DNA of 64,000 nt, taken from assembly GCF_030269305.1 (NCBI RefSeq), contig NZ_BSTC01000022.1:21479-85478 (forward strand), written 5' to 3'. The notes beneath the pieces are model-generated. The model did not search any database, was not told the DNA's origin, and was given only the letters and a program-made list of their open reading frames with translations. The stretch's first letter is position 1; every line of letters begins with the position of its first letter. The position numbers were made by a program, and so were the translations under genes. Below, one piece after another: positions 1 to 6,807 of this stretch. Source of the stretch: Kineosporia sp. NBRC 101731 (GTDB lineage Bacteria; Actinomycetota; Actinomycetes; Actinomycetales; Kineosporiaceae).

Positions 1-126
1 CCTGCCCCCACCCGTGGCCCCATGGCCACGACGTGCATCATCGGCGCACTGTGGGTGACCGTTCATCGGCCCCTGGTGTCACCGGGACCCAGGGGTGCGG
101 CAAACTGCGTGCGGGTGGGGCATGAT

Positions 127-142
127 GCCTCACTGATGAGGC
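127..142. promoter_or_regulatory. Inverted repeat upstream of crp
   Basis: GCCTCA, four bases, TGAGGC is a perfect 6-bp inverted repeat 34 bases before the crp start. A weak -10-like CATGAT lies at 121-126. It does not match the TGTGA-N6-TCACA consensus of Crp/GlxR, so autoregulation is not supported. The rest of 1-175 shows no gene. Confidence 0.25.
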
Positions 143-175
143 CGTCGGAATCGGGCGGCGTGTGAGGAGGAACAG

Positions 176-853
176 GTGGACGACGACGTCGTTCGTCAGG
201 CGCCACTGTTCGCAGCGCTGGACGATGAAGCTGCCGCAGCATTGCGGGCCACGATGGCGCCCACCGACGTCGCCCGCGGCCAGGCGCTCTTCCATGAGGG
301 AGACCCCGGCGACCGGCTGTACGTGATCGTCGAGGGCAAGGTGAAGCTGGGGCGTGCCTCCGGCGACGGCCGGGAGAACCTGCTGGCGGTCCTGGGCCCG
401 GGCGAGATGTTCGGTGAACTCTCCCTCTTCGATCCTGGCCCGCGGAACGCGACCGCCACCGCGGTGGCGGACACGTCGCTGATCGGACTCGGCAACGACG
501 ACCTGGTGACCTGGCTGACCGGCCGCCCCGACGTGGCCCGGCAGTTGCTGCGGGCTCTGGCCCGGCGCCTGCGCCGGACCAACGAGAACCTCGCCGACCT
601 GGTCTTCTCCGACGTTCCCGGTCGGGTGGCCAAGGCCCTGCTGGACCTGTCCGAGCGGTTCGGGCGGCCCACCGACGACGGCCTGCGGGTGGCCCACGAC
701 CTCACCCAGGAAGAGCTGGCCCAGCTGGTCGGCGCTTCCCGGGAGACCGTGAACAAGGCCCTCGCCGACTTCGCCTCCCGCGGCTGGCTGCGGCTCGAGG
801 CCCGGGCCGTGGTGCTCATGGACGTGGAACGGATGCGGCGCCGCGCGCGCTGA
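176..853 (+). CDS. crp: Crp/Fnr-family transcriptional regulator (actinobacterial Crp/GlxR type)
   Basis: A 225-aa cyclic-nucleotide-responsive transcription factor. The N-terminal cNMP-binding beta-roll shows GPGEMFGELSLFDPGPR at about residues 73-89. A linking helix follows, then a winged helix-turn-helix with LTQEELAQLVGASRETVNKAL at its recognition helix. The length and both signature stretches match actinobacterial Crp (M. tuberculosis Rv3676, GlxR). The start is GTG with a strong Shine-Dalgarno (GAGGAGGAACA) a few bases upstream. It faces the MBL gene and shares a convergent terminator with it. The gene order from here to about 10.9 kb mirrors the Rv3676-Rv3683 region, which supports the assignment. 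It probably controls many carbon and stress genes elsewhere; the regulon cannot be read from this window. Confidence 0.93.
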   Translation: MDDDVVRQAPLFAALDDEAAAALRATMAPTDVARGQALFHEGDPGDRLYVIVEGKVKLGRASGDGRENLLAVLGPGEMFGELSLFDPGPRNATATAVADTSLIGLGNDDLVTWLTGRPDVARQLLRALARRLRRTNENLADLVFSDVPGRVAKALLDLSERFGRPTDDGLRVAHDLTQEELAQLVGASRETVNKALADFASRGWLRLEARAVVLMDVERMRRRAR

Positions 854-861
854 GCATCTGC

Positions 862-905
862 GACGCCTTCCGTCCGGCCCCCTCCCCGGTGGCCGGACGG
901 CGTCC
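862..905. terminator. Convergent terminator between crp and MBL gene
   Basis: GC-rich imperfect hairpin pairing CGTCCGGCC (871-879) with GGCCGGACG (891-899), with flanking GACGC/GCGTC. It sits between the converging crp and MBL stop codons and could serve both strands. Confidence 0.6.
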
Positions 906-1769
906 TCAATCAGTGGTGGTACCCCCCAGATAGGTGAGCTGCGCGCGGACACTGAGCTCGGCCGCCGGCCAGACCGAAGGGTCGACGTCGGCATAGACGA
1001 CCTCAACCACCTCGCGCGGTGTGCGGGCCCCGGCATCCACCGCCGCCCGCACCTGTTCCAGACGTTGCCGGCGGTGCGCCAGATATCGGTCGACGACCAG
1101 CCCGGGCTGTTCCAGCACCGGGCCGTGGCCGGGCAGCAGGTACCGCAGTTCCGCGGAGCCGGAAAGATCCCTCAGCCGCTCCAGTGAGTTCAGGTAGGCG
1201 TCCAGCCGCCCGTCCGGGTGCGCGACCACCGTGGTGCCCCGGCCCAGGACCGTGTCGCCGGTGAGCAGTGAACCCGACCGCGGCAGCAGGAACGACAGCG
1301 AGTCGGCGGTGTGGCCCGGGGTGGCCACGACCTCCAGTCGCACACCCCCCGCCTCGACCACGTCACCCCCGGTCAGCCCTTCACCGCCGTAACGGTGGGC
1401 CGGATCGAGCGCGCGCACGGGAGCCCCGGTGAGCTGCGCGAAGTGCCGCCCGGCCGCGCTGTGATCGGCATGGCCGTGGGTCAGCAGGGTCTGCACGACC
1501 CGGGCCCCACGATCGGCCACGGCCTCCAGCACTGCCTGAAGGTGCCGCTCATCGTCCGGCCCCGGGTCTACCACCACCGCCTCGGTCGAACCGGGCGCGG
1601 AGAGGATCCAGGTGTTGGTGCCGTCCAGGGTCATCGGCCCGGGATTGCCGGCGAGGACGCAGAAGGCCTCCTCTCCCACTGCACCGCCGAACCACGGCAC
1701 GTTGCCGGGAGCCGGTTCCGGCCCTGACGATGGATGTGGCCCGGTGACATCGTGCGGTGGGTTCGGCAC
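906..1769 (-). CDS. MBL-fold metallo-hydrolase
   Basis: A metallo-beta-lactamase-fold hydrolase of about 287 residues, probably with two metal ions. It contains the metal-binding THGHADHS motif and downstream conserved segments VVATPGHTADS, LLTGDTVLGRG and YLLPGHGP, which supply the remaining His and Asp ligands. The substrate is unknown; related families include thiolesterases and ribonuclease-like MBLs. An in-frame TTG lies further upstream at 1796, but GTG at 1769 is preferred. A TAGCAT hexamer ends seven bases before it, the geometry of a leaderless promoter. The gene is convergent with crp, as in the Rv3676/Rv3677c arrangement of mycobacteria. Confidence 0.85.
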   Translation of the reverse strand: MPNPPHDVTGPHPSSGPEPAPGNVPWFGGAVGEEAFCVLAGNPGPMTLDGTNTWILSAPGSTEAVVVDPGPDDERHLQAVLEAVADRGARVVQTLLTHGHADHSAAGRHFAQLTGAPVRALDPAHRYGGEGLTGGDVVEAGGVRLEVVATPGHTADSLSFLLPRSGSLLTGDTVLGRGTTVVAHPDGRLDAYLNSLERLRDLSGSAELRYLLPGHGPVLEQPGLVVDRYLAHRRQRLEQVRAAVDAGARTPREVVEVVYADVDPSVWPAAELSVRAQLTYLGGTTTD

Positions 1770-1776
1770 GAAGAAA

Positions 1777-1782
1777 ATGCTA
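1777..1782 (-). promoter_or_regulatory. Leaderless -10 of MBL gene
   Basis: TAGCAT on the minus strand ends seven bases before GTG 1769, placing the predicted transcription start on or beside the start codon. No good -35 is visible. Confidence 0.45.
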
Positions 1783-1984
1783 CGGGTGCCACGCAATGCA
1801 CAGCAGAAGCACTAGGTGCGTAGTTGCGCAGGCTGCCGATATTCGGTGGAGCTCGGGTGAATGCCCATTTGGCTGAAGGCAGTACGGTGGTTACTGATAG
1901 CGATCAACTCTTTGACGGGGTGTCAACGAGCGTTGGACTACATCGCGGGCGGACGGCGCTCTGCTCGCCGACACGGGGATGACG

Positions 1985-2647
1985 ATGGGGGCGCAGGACA
2001 CTTTCACGATCGAGGAGCTGGCCACGGCGGCCGGTATGACACCGCGAAATGTGCGGGCCTACCGGACCAAGGGACTGCTCGCCCCACCGACTCGGGTGGG
2101 CCGGACGTCCCGTTACCAGGACTCCCACCTCCGCCGGCTGCGCGACATCCGGCAGCTACGGGACGCCGGGCTACCCCTCAAGATGATCATCGACGCCGCG
2201 GCCCGGGGTGAAGACCTGGGGCCCACGGGGGCACTCTGGCAGGCCGCCGGGCCGACCGCGGTCGAACGAGGAAGACGCCGTCTCGACGGTGATGACGACA
2301 ACCCGGCACCCACGGGTGCATCGGTGCTGGTCGATCCCGAGGCGTACGACCTGATGCGCACCCTGCGCGAAGCCGGGGTACCGGCCTCGACGGTTCTGCG
2401 GGTAGCTCTCCGGGCCGCCTCCGCGGGGCGGCTGCTGGCCCAGGAACTCACCGACGTCTTGGACGAGGGCGGCGAGCCGATGGCGCGCACACCCCGGAAA
2501 CCCGTGTCGAACGGGCCGGATTTCACTCCCGGGCCGGTCCCCGACCTGGTCGTGCTGGACGGTGAACCGCAGACCGCCTACGTCATCGATCTGGCGACGG
2601 CCATCACCCGGGGTGTTCTGGGCAGCAGCGGGCTGGCCCGCGGCTGA
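1985..2647 (+). CDS. MerR-family transcriptional regulator
   Basis: A 220-aa regulator with an N-terminal MerR winged helix (FTIEELATAAGMTPRNVRAY, then a basic wing ending in SRYQDSHLRRLRDI) in the first 75 residues. The C-terminal 140 residues do not resemble a known effector domain and lack an obvious Cys metal site. Two ATG codons are possible (1979 and 1985); 1985 is chosen because GGGGA lies five bases upstream. It sits between the divergent MBL gene and the convergent RidA gene and is an addition to the otherwise conserved crp-whiB4 block. Three 11-bp direct repeats follow its stop codon. The effector and target genes are unknown. Confidence 0.82.
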   Translation: MGAQDTFTIEELATAAGMTPRNVRAYRTKGLLAPPTRVGRTSRYQDSHLRRLRDIRQLRDAGLPLKMIIDAAARGEDLGPTGALWQAAGPTAVERGRRRLDGDDDNPAPTGASVLVDPEAYDLMRTLREAGVPASTVLRVALRAASAGRLLAQELTDVLDEGGEPMARTPRKPVSNGPDFTPGPVPDLVVLDGEPQTAYVIDLATAITRGVLGSSGLARG

Positions 2648-2650
2648 TGT

Positions 2651-2683
2651 CCTGAAAGTGTCGTGAAAGTGCCGTGAAAGTCG
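2651..2683. repeat. Three 11-bp tandem direct repeats
   Basis: CCTGAAAGTGT, CGTGAAAGTGC and CGTGAAAGTCG follow each other without gaps, sharing TGAAAGT with an 11-bp period, about one helical turn. They sit between the MerR stop and its terminator. Confidence 0.6.
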
Positions 2684-2685
2684 GG

Positions 2686-2710
2686 GACGGCGCCGGAATC
2701 CGGCGCCGTC
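2686..2710. terminator. Terminator between merR-type gene and ridA
   Basis: Perfect 11-bp stem GACGGCGCCGG / CCGGCGCCGTC with an AAT loop, between two converging genes. Confidence 0.75.
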
Positions 2711-2723
2711 AGCCCGAACCCCC

Positions 2724-3206
2724 TCAGGAGTTGATAGCGAGCACCATTTCCACCTCGACCGGTGCCCCCAGCGGCAGCGCGACCACGCCGACAGCGCTGC
2801 GTGCGTGCTGCCCGACCGGGCCGAACACCTCGCCCAGGAACTCGCTGGCGCCGTTGATCACCAGCGGTTGACCGGTGAAACCGGGTTCGCTCGCGACGAA
2901 TCCGACGACCTTGACGATCCTGCGAATCTGGTCCAGATCGCCGATCACCGACCGCACGGCGGCCAGCGCGTTGAGCGCGCAGACCCGGGCCAATCCGTTC
3001 GCCTCAGCCGGGCTGATCAGCCCCTCACCGCCACCGCTGCCCACCCGGCCCGTGAGTGGTAGAGCACCGTCCACCATCGGGAGCTGCCCCGACACGTATA
3101 CCCGGTCACCGTCCAGCACCGCCGGCACATAGGCCGCCACCGGCGCAGCGACCTGGGGCAGCACGTACCCCAGCTCGGTGAGCCTCGCCTCGATCCGTCC
3201 AGTCAT
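2724..3206 (-). CDS. RidA/YjgF-family protein
   Basis: A 160-aa RidA-like enamine/imine deaminase-fold protein. It shows the central VYVSGQLPM segment and the conserved Arg in GQHARSAVGV near the C terminus, a residue that contacts the substrate carboxylate in RidA. Members often hydrolyse reactive enamines from PLP enzymes such as threonine deaminase, but this longer actinobacterial subgroup (Rv3678c type) is not functionally assigned. An upstream GTG at 3215 is possible. ATG 3206 is preferred because AGGTGA lies about five bases before it. It follows the DUF4177 gene closely and is probably cotranscribed with it. Confidence 0.87.
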   Translation of the reverse strand: MTGRIEARLTELGYVLPQVAAPVAAYVPAVLDGDRVYVSGQLPMVDGALPLTGRVGSGGGEGLISPAEANGLARVCALNALAAVRSVIGDLDQIRRIVKVVGFVASEPGFTGQPLVINGASEFLGEVFGPVGQHARSAVGVVALPLGAPVEVEMVLAINS

Positions 3207-3219
3207 CGCCGTCACCTGT

Positions 3220-3375
3220 TCAGTCTCGGGGGCGCTTCAGGTAGGCGACAAGGTTTGTCTCGTTGGGCCCAGGCACCACCTGAACCAGCTCCCAGCCGTC
3301 TTCGCCCCATTGATCCAAGATCTGCTTGGTCGCATGAACGAGCAGAGGCACCGTCGCGTATTCCCACTTGACCAT
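3220..3375 (-). CDS. DUF4177 small protein
   Basis: A 51-aa protein beginning MVKWEYATVPLL and containing WGEDGWELVQVVPG, the hallmark of DUF4177 (the E-D-GWELV core). It lies immediately before ridA on the same strand, with four bases between its stop and the upstream alternative ridA start. The same small gene occurs at this position in mycobacteria (Rv3678A), so the order supports it. Function is unknown; the fold is expected to be a small beta-alpha protein. Start ATG 3375 was chosen because the conserved sequence begins at its second residue. Confidence 0.85.
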   Translation of the reverse strand: MVKWEYATVPLLVHATKQILDQWGEDGWELVQVVPGPNETNLVAYLKRPRD

Positions 3376-3509
3376 GCCCGTGAGCCTATCCATGAGGTGA
3401 GTGGGGGTGCAGCCCTGGTTCTGGTAGGCGATGCAGGATTGTCACCGGATCGACACGCCCCGACGGGCCCAACCGCTCATGTCACCCTGCGGTCGCGACC
3501 GCGGCTGTT

Positions 3510-3515
3510 TACGCT
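3510..3515 (+). promoter_or_regulatory. Leaderless -10 of first ArsA-type gene
   Basis: TACGCT ends six bases before GTG 3522, the spacing expected of a leaderless transcript. Confidence 0.45.
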
Positions 3516-3521
3516 GGTGCC

Positions 3522-4625
3522 GTGGCATCGCAGGGTTTTCGCACCGACTCGGCCCGGCGACGTCCGGCCCGTTCGCTTCCCGCCGGGCAACGGGAGACCG
3601 ACTGGCCCGGCGTCCGGCTCCATATCGTGACCGGCAAGGGCGGCACCGGGAAGACGACGGCTGCGGCCGCCCTCGCCCTCGCTCTCGCCTCCGGTGGGCA
3701 CCGCACCCTGCTCGCCGAGGTGGAGGGACGGCAGAGCATCGCCCGGCTCTTCGACATGCCCCCACTGCCCTACGAGGAGACGAAGGTGGCGGCTGCCCCG
3801 GGCGGTGGCGAGCTCTACGGCCTGGCCGTCGACCCGAAGGCCGCGCTGCTGGACTACCTCGAGATGTTCTACCGGCTCGGCCGGGCCGGCCGGATGCTCG
3901 AGAAGATCGGTGCCGTCGACTTCGCCACCACGATCGCCCCGGGCGTTCGCGACGTCCTGCTGACCGGCAAGGTCTACGAAGCGGTCAGACGCCGGGAGAC
4001 GATCCGGGAGGGCAGCGCGGAGGTGGAGCGTCCGGTCTACGACGCCGTGGTGATGGATGCCCCGCCGACCGGCCGGATCACCCGTTTCCTCAACGTCAAC
4101 GAGGAGGTGGTCGGGCTGGCCAAGGTCGGTCCGATCCGCAACCAGGCGAACTCGATCATGACCCTGATGCGCTCGAACCTGACCGCGGTGCACCTGGTCA
4201 GCGTGCTGGAGGAGATGCCGGTGCAGGAAACGGCCGACGCGGTCGCCGAGCTCGAGCAGATCGGGCTGCCGGTGGGTGGGGTCTTCGTGAACATGGTGCG
4301 CGAGCCCTTCCTGGCACCGGAGGCGCTGGAGGCCGCCACCCACGGTGCGCTGGACCGCTCCGAGGTGCTGGCCGGGCTGGCCGCGGCCGGGCTGGGCCGG
4401 CGCTCCCGGGCCACCGGCAACGACACCTCGCACGCCGCCCTGGCGAGCGCCCTGCTGGACGAGGCAGCCGGTCACGGGGAACGGGTCGCGATGGAACACA
4501 ACGAGCGCGGCGAGCTGCTCTCCCTCGGACGCCCCACCTACGAGCTGCCCGCCCTGGCCGGCGGCATCGACCTCGGCGCGCTCTACCAGCTGGCCGGGCT
4601 GCTCGGTGAGCAGGGAGCGGCATGA
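3522..4625 (+). CDS. ArsA-family ATPase, first of a pair
   Basis: A 367-aa ATPase of the ArsA/Get3 (SIMIBI) class. The deviant Walker A GKGGTGKT lies at residues 38-45. Acidic and substrate-switch regions follow (VMDAPPTGRI). No membrane segment and no arsenite-binding Cys cluster are seen, and no arsB partner is nearby, so arsenic export is unlikely. The first 30 residues are basic and low in conservation. Its stop overlaps the start of a second ArsA-type gene by ATGA, so the two are translationally coupled and probably form a heterodimer, like Rv3679/Rv3680. The next gene downstream is the convergent wblA. Its biochemical role in actinomycetes is unsettled. Confidence 0.88.
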   Translation: MASQGFRTDSARRRPARSLPAGQRETDWPGVRLHIVTGKGGTGKTTAAAALALALASGGHRTLLAEVEGRQSIARLFDMPPLPYEETKVAAAPGGGELYGLAVDPKAALLDYLEMFYRLGRAGRMLEKIGAVDFATTIAPGVRDVLLTGKVYEAVRRRETIREGSAEVERPVYDAVVMDAPPTGRITRFLNVNEEVVGLAKVGPIRNQANSIMTLMRSNLTAVHLVSVLEEMPVQETADAVAELEQIGLPVGGVFVNMVREPFLAPEALEAATHGALDRSEVLAGLAAAGLGRRSRATGNDTSHAALASALLDEAAGHGERVAMEHNERGELLSLGRPTYELPALAGGIDLGALYQLAGLLGEQGAA

Positions 4626-5779
4626 CGCTCGACATCGACACCCTGCTGGACGACCCCGCCACCCGGATTCTGGTGTGCTGCGGTTCGGGCGGTGTCGGCA
4701 AGACCACGACCGCGGCGGCACTGGGCGTACGCGCGGCCGAGCGGGGTCGTCACGTGGTGGTGCTCACCATCGACCCCGCCCGGCGGCTGGCCCAGTCGCT
4801 GGGCCTGGCCGAACTCGACAACACCCCCCGGCCCGTGGCCGGGGTCGACACCTCGGCGGGCGGTGCGCTGCACGCGATGATGCTCGACATGAAACGCACC
4901 TTCGACGAGGTGATCGAGGGGCACGCGACCGCCGAGAAAGCCGCCCAGATTCTGGAGAATCCCTTCTACCAAGCACTCTCGAGTTCCTTCGCGGGCACTC
5001 AGGAGTACATGGCGATGGAGAAGCTGGGGCAGCTGCGGGCCCAGGCCGACGCCGGTGAGCACGACTGGGACCTGATCGTCGTGGACACCCCGCCGAGCCG
5101 GTCGGCTCTCGACTTCCTGGACGCGCCGCAGCGTCTCGGTTCGTTCCTGGACGGCCGTTTCATCCGTGTACTCAGCGCCCCGGCGAAGGCCGGCGGGCGG
5201 GCCTACTTCAAGGTCATGTCCGCGGCGATCGGCACGGCCACCGGCCTGATGACGAAGCTGCTCGGCGCCCAGGTGCTGAAAGACGTGCAGACCTTCGTAG
5301 CCGCGCTCGACACCATGTTCGGCGGCTTCCGCGAGCGCGCCGACGCCACCTACCGGCTGCTGCAGGCGCCGGGTACGGCGTTCCTGGTGGTCGCCGCGCC
5401 GGAGCGCGACGCGCTGCGCGAGGCCTCGTACTTCGTGGAGCGCCTGGAGGACGAGGGCATGCCCCTGGCCGGGCTGGTGCTCAACCGGGTGCACACGGGG
5501 CCCGCCGAGGGACTCTCCGCCGAACGCGCGCTGACAGCGGCGGAGGATCTGGACGATGCGGGTGAGCACGCGCTGACGGCCGGGCTGCTGCGTATCCACG
5601 CCGACCGGATGCGCCTGAGCGAACGGGAGAGGGCGGTGGCCAGCCGGTTCGTGCAGGCCCACCCCGCCGTCGAGGTGGCCCAGGTGCCCGCCCGCCCGCA
5701 GGATGTGCACGACCTGGACGGTCTGCGCGGAGTCGGCGCGGACCTGGCCCGGTCCGGGCAGCCGGCCTTCTCCCTCTGA
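4622..5779 (+). CDS. ArsA-family ATPase, second of a pair
   Basis: A 385-aa partner of the preceding ATPase. Walker A is GSGGVGKT at residues 21-28. It has TIDPARRLAQSLG, the switch-like IVVDTPPSRSALDFLDAP, and a long helical insert typical of ArsA/Get3 proteins. Its start ATG overlaps the previous stop (ATGA), so expression is coupled. Like its partner it lacks the metalloid-binding cysteines of ArsA proper. The conserved company of whiB4/wblA and a class A PBP suggests an envelope or redox context; this is inference from gene order only. A convergent terminator separates it from wblA. Confidence 0.88.
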   Translation: MTLDIDTLLDDPATRILVCCGSGGVGKTTTAAALGVRAAERGRHVVVLTIDPARRLAQSLGLAELDNTPRPVAGVDTSAGGALHAMMLDMKRTFDEVIEGHATAEKAAQILENPFYQALSSSFAGTQEYMAMEKLGQLRAQADAGEHDWDLIVVDTPPSRSALDFLDAPQRLGSFLDGRFIRVLSAPAKAGGRAYFKVMSAAIGTATGLMTKLLGAQVLKDVQTFVAALDTMFGGFRERADATYRLLQAPGTAFLVVAAPERDALREASYFVERLEDEGMPLAGLVLNRVHTGPAEGLSAERALTAAEDLDDAGEHALTAGLLRIHADRMRLSERERAVASRFVQAHPAVEVAQVPARPQDVHDLDGLRGVGADLARSGQPAFSL

Positions 5780-5794
5780 TCGGCCCGTTCGCAA

Positions 5795-5835
5795 AACCGG
5801 GGGCCCGGGCTGGATGTCCAGCCCGGGCCCCGGTT
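5795..5835. terminator. Convergent terminator between ArsA pair and wblA
   Basis: Hairpin of about 19 bp pairing AACCGGGGGCCCGGGCTGGA with TCCAGCCCGGGCCCCGGTT, with one bulged G. It can work in both directions. Confidence 0.75.
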
Positions 5836-5853
5836 CAAACGTCTGCGGAGCTC

Positions 5854-6177
5854 TCAGCCGACCTTGACGGCGGCTTCTTCATTGAGCAGGTCGATGATCC
5901 GGACCTGCTGCGAACGAGCTGTCTCGAGCAGTCGACGCCATGACTGCACGTTCGGGCGACGGCGGAGCAGCGCTCGGCGCTCCCGCTCGGTCATCCCGCC
6001 CCACACCCCGAACTCGATCTTGTGATCCAGAGCATCCGAAAGGCACTCGGTCCTCACCGGGCATGACATGCACACCAACTTGGCCCTGTTCTGTGCCGCC
6101 CCCTGAACGAACAGTGCATCAGGGTCACTCTTCCGACAAGCGCCCTGAGTTGCCCACTGGTTCACCGTCACACTCAT
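5854..6177 (-). CDS. wblA: WhiB-family iron-sulfur regulator, WblA/WhiB4 type
   Basis: A 107-aa WhiB protein. Four cysteines (C14, C36, C39, C45) form the C-x21-C-x2-C-x5-C set that binds a 4Fe-4S cluster. The GVWGG turn at 57-61 and the basic ERERRALLRRRP tail for DNA binding follow. The stretch VQGAAQNRAK is specific to the WblA/WhiB4 branch. WblA controls development and secondary metabolism in Streptomyces, and WhiB4 is a redox sensor in M. tuberculosis. The reading frame is open 222 bases further upstream, but homology begins at ATG 6177, preceded by a purine-rich GAGGGAA. It is convergent with the ArsA pair and divergent from the PBP gene across a 630-bp region. Confidence 0.93.
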   Translation of the reverse strand: MSVTVNQWATQGACRKSDPDALFVQGAAQNRAKLVCMSCPVRTECLSDALDHKIEFGVWGGMTERERRALLRRRPNVQSWRRLLETARSQQVRIIDLLNEEAAVKVG

Positions 6178-6807
6178 TTCCCTCGGCCCTCCCTGGACCC
6201 CCGTGGATCCACGCTCACCCCCGAGCCGAACCCCTCTAGCGATGACGGTAGGTGAGCATCTGCAACGCCAATAAGGACCGGATGGATGAAACGGCATCGG
6301 CCGAAGTGACGATGAGTTACTCTGCGCAATCGTTTCGCTACAGATAGTGCCGGATTGAGAGATCATCTTGCCCGTCTGGCGGTGCTTCTGAGTGACCACG
6401 TCTCCATTGACGCGGGCGGTCCGTCACAGCACATTGACCTGCGAACACTCAAAGCTCGCCGTCCAACTTGCCCTTCCCGGACATCTCTGCCCAGTGGATC
6501 GCTCCAGCCCGTAATTTCGTTACGCCACCCTTTTGGGTTCTTAAGGCAGGCATATCCAGACCACGTCGCCCGGCGCGCAAAGCTACCGTTGCGTCAGGAG
6601 AGAGTCACACAGAGCAAGGATCGATACATGGATGCGCTGTGGATTCAGTGCCCGTTCCGGGGGCCGACGGCACGCGAAACCCGCTGGGACAGCGCGTGAA
6701 GCCGGGCCGGGGTCGCTGACAACGGTCGGCCACCACCCGGACGACCAGGGAAAAGATCCTTTCCCGATCGCGAAGATCGCACAGCAGCTCGTATTAACCT
6801 ACGAAGC
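6178..6807. other. Long divergent intergenic region (wblA / PBP)
   Basis: 630 bases with lower GC than neighbouring genes and no convincing coding sequence. Short open frames exist on the plus strand but lack third-position bias and ribosome sites. The region must hold the promoter and leader of wblA and the PBP promoter. The large size fits a gene with complex regulation, as reported for wblA homologues. Confidence 0.5.
6795..6800 (+). promoter_or_regulatory. Leaderless -10 of PBP gene
   Basis: TAACCT ends seven bases before ATG 6808; no ribosome-binding site is visible upstream of that ATG. Confidence 0.5.

Noticed and set aside
61..175. Crp self-regulation site upstream of crp
   Set aside because: The only inverted repeat, GCCTCA-N4-TGAGGC, does not fit TGTGA-N6-TCACA.
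38..1036. Long minus-strand open frame opposite crp
   Set aside because: Its product is an Arg/Gly/Pro-rich shadow without a ribosome site; crp on the plus strand explains the region.
2651..2683. CRISPR-like or iteron array
   Set aside because: Only three adjacent 11-bp units with no spacers, no Cas genes and no replication initiator.
3522..5779. Arsenic resistance operon
   Set aside because: The ArsA-type ATPases lack the metalloid-binding cysteines, and no arsB, arsR or arsC is present.
6355..6719. Small plus-strand genes in the wblA-PBP gap
   Set aside because: Poor third-position bias, no ribosome sites and no recognisable similarity.
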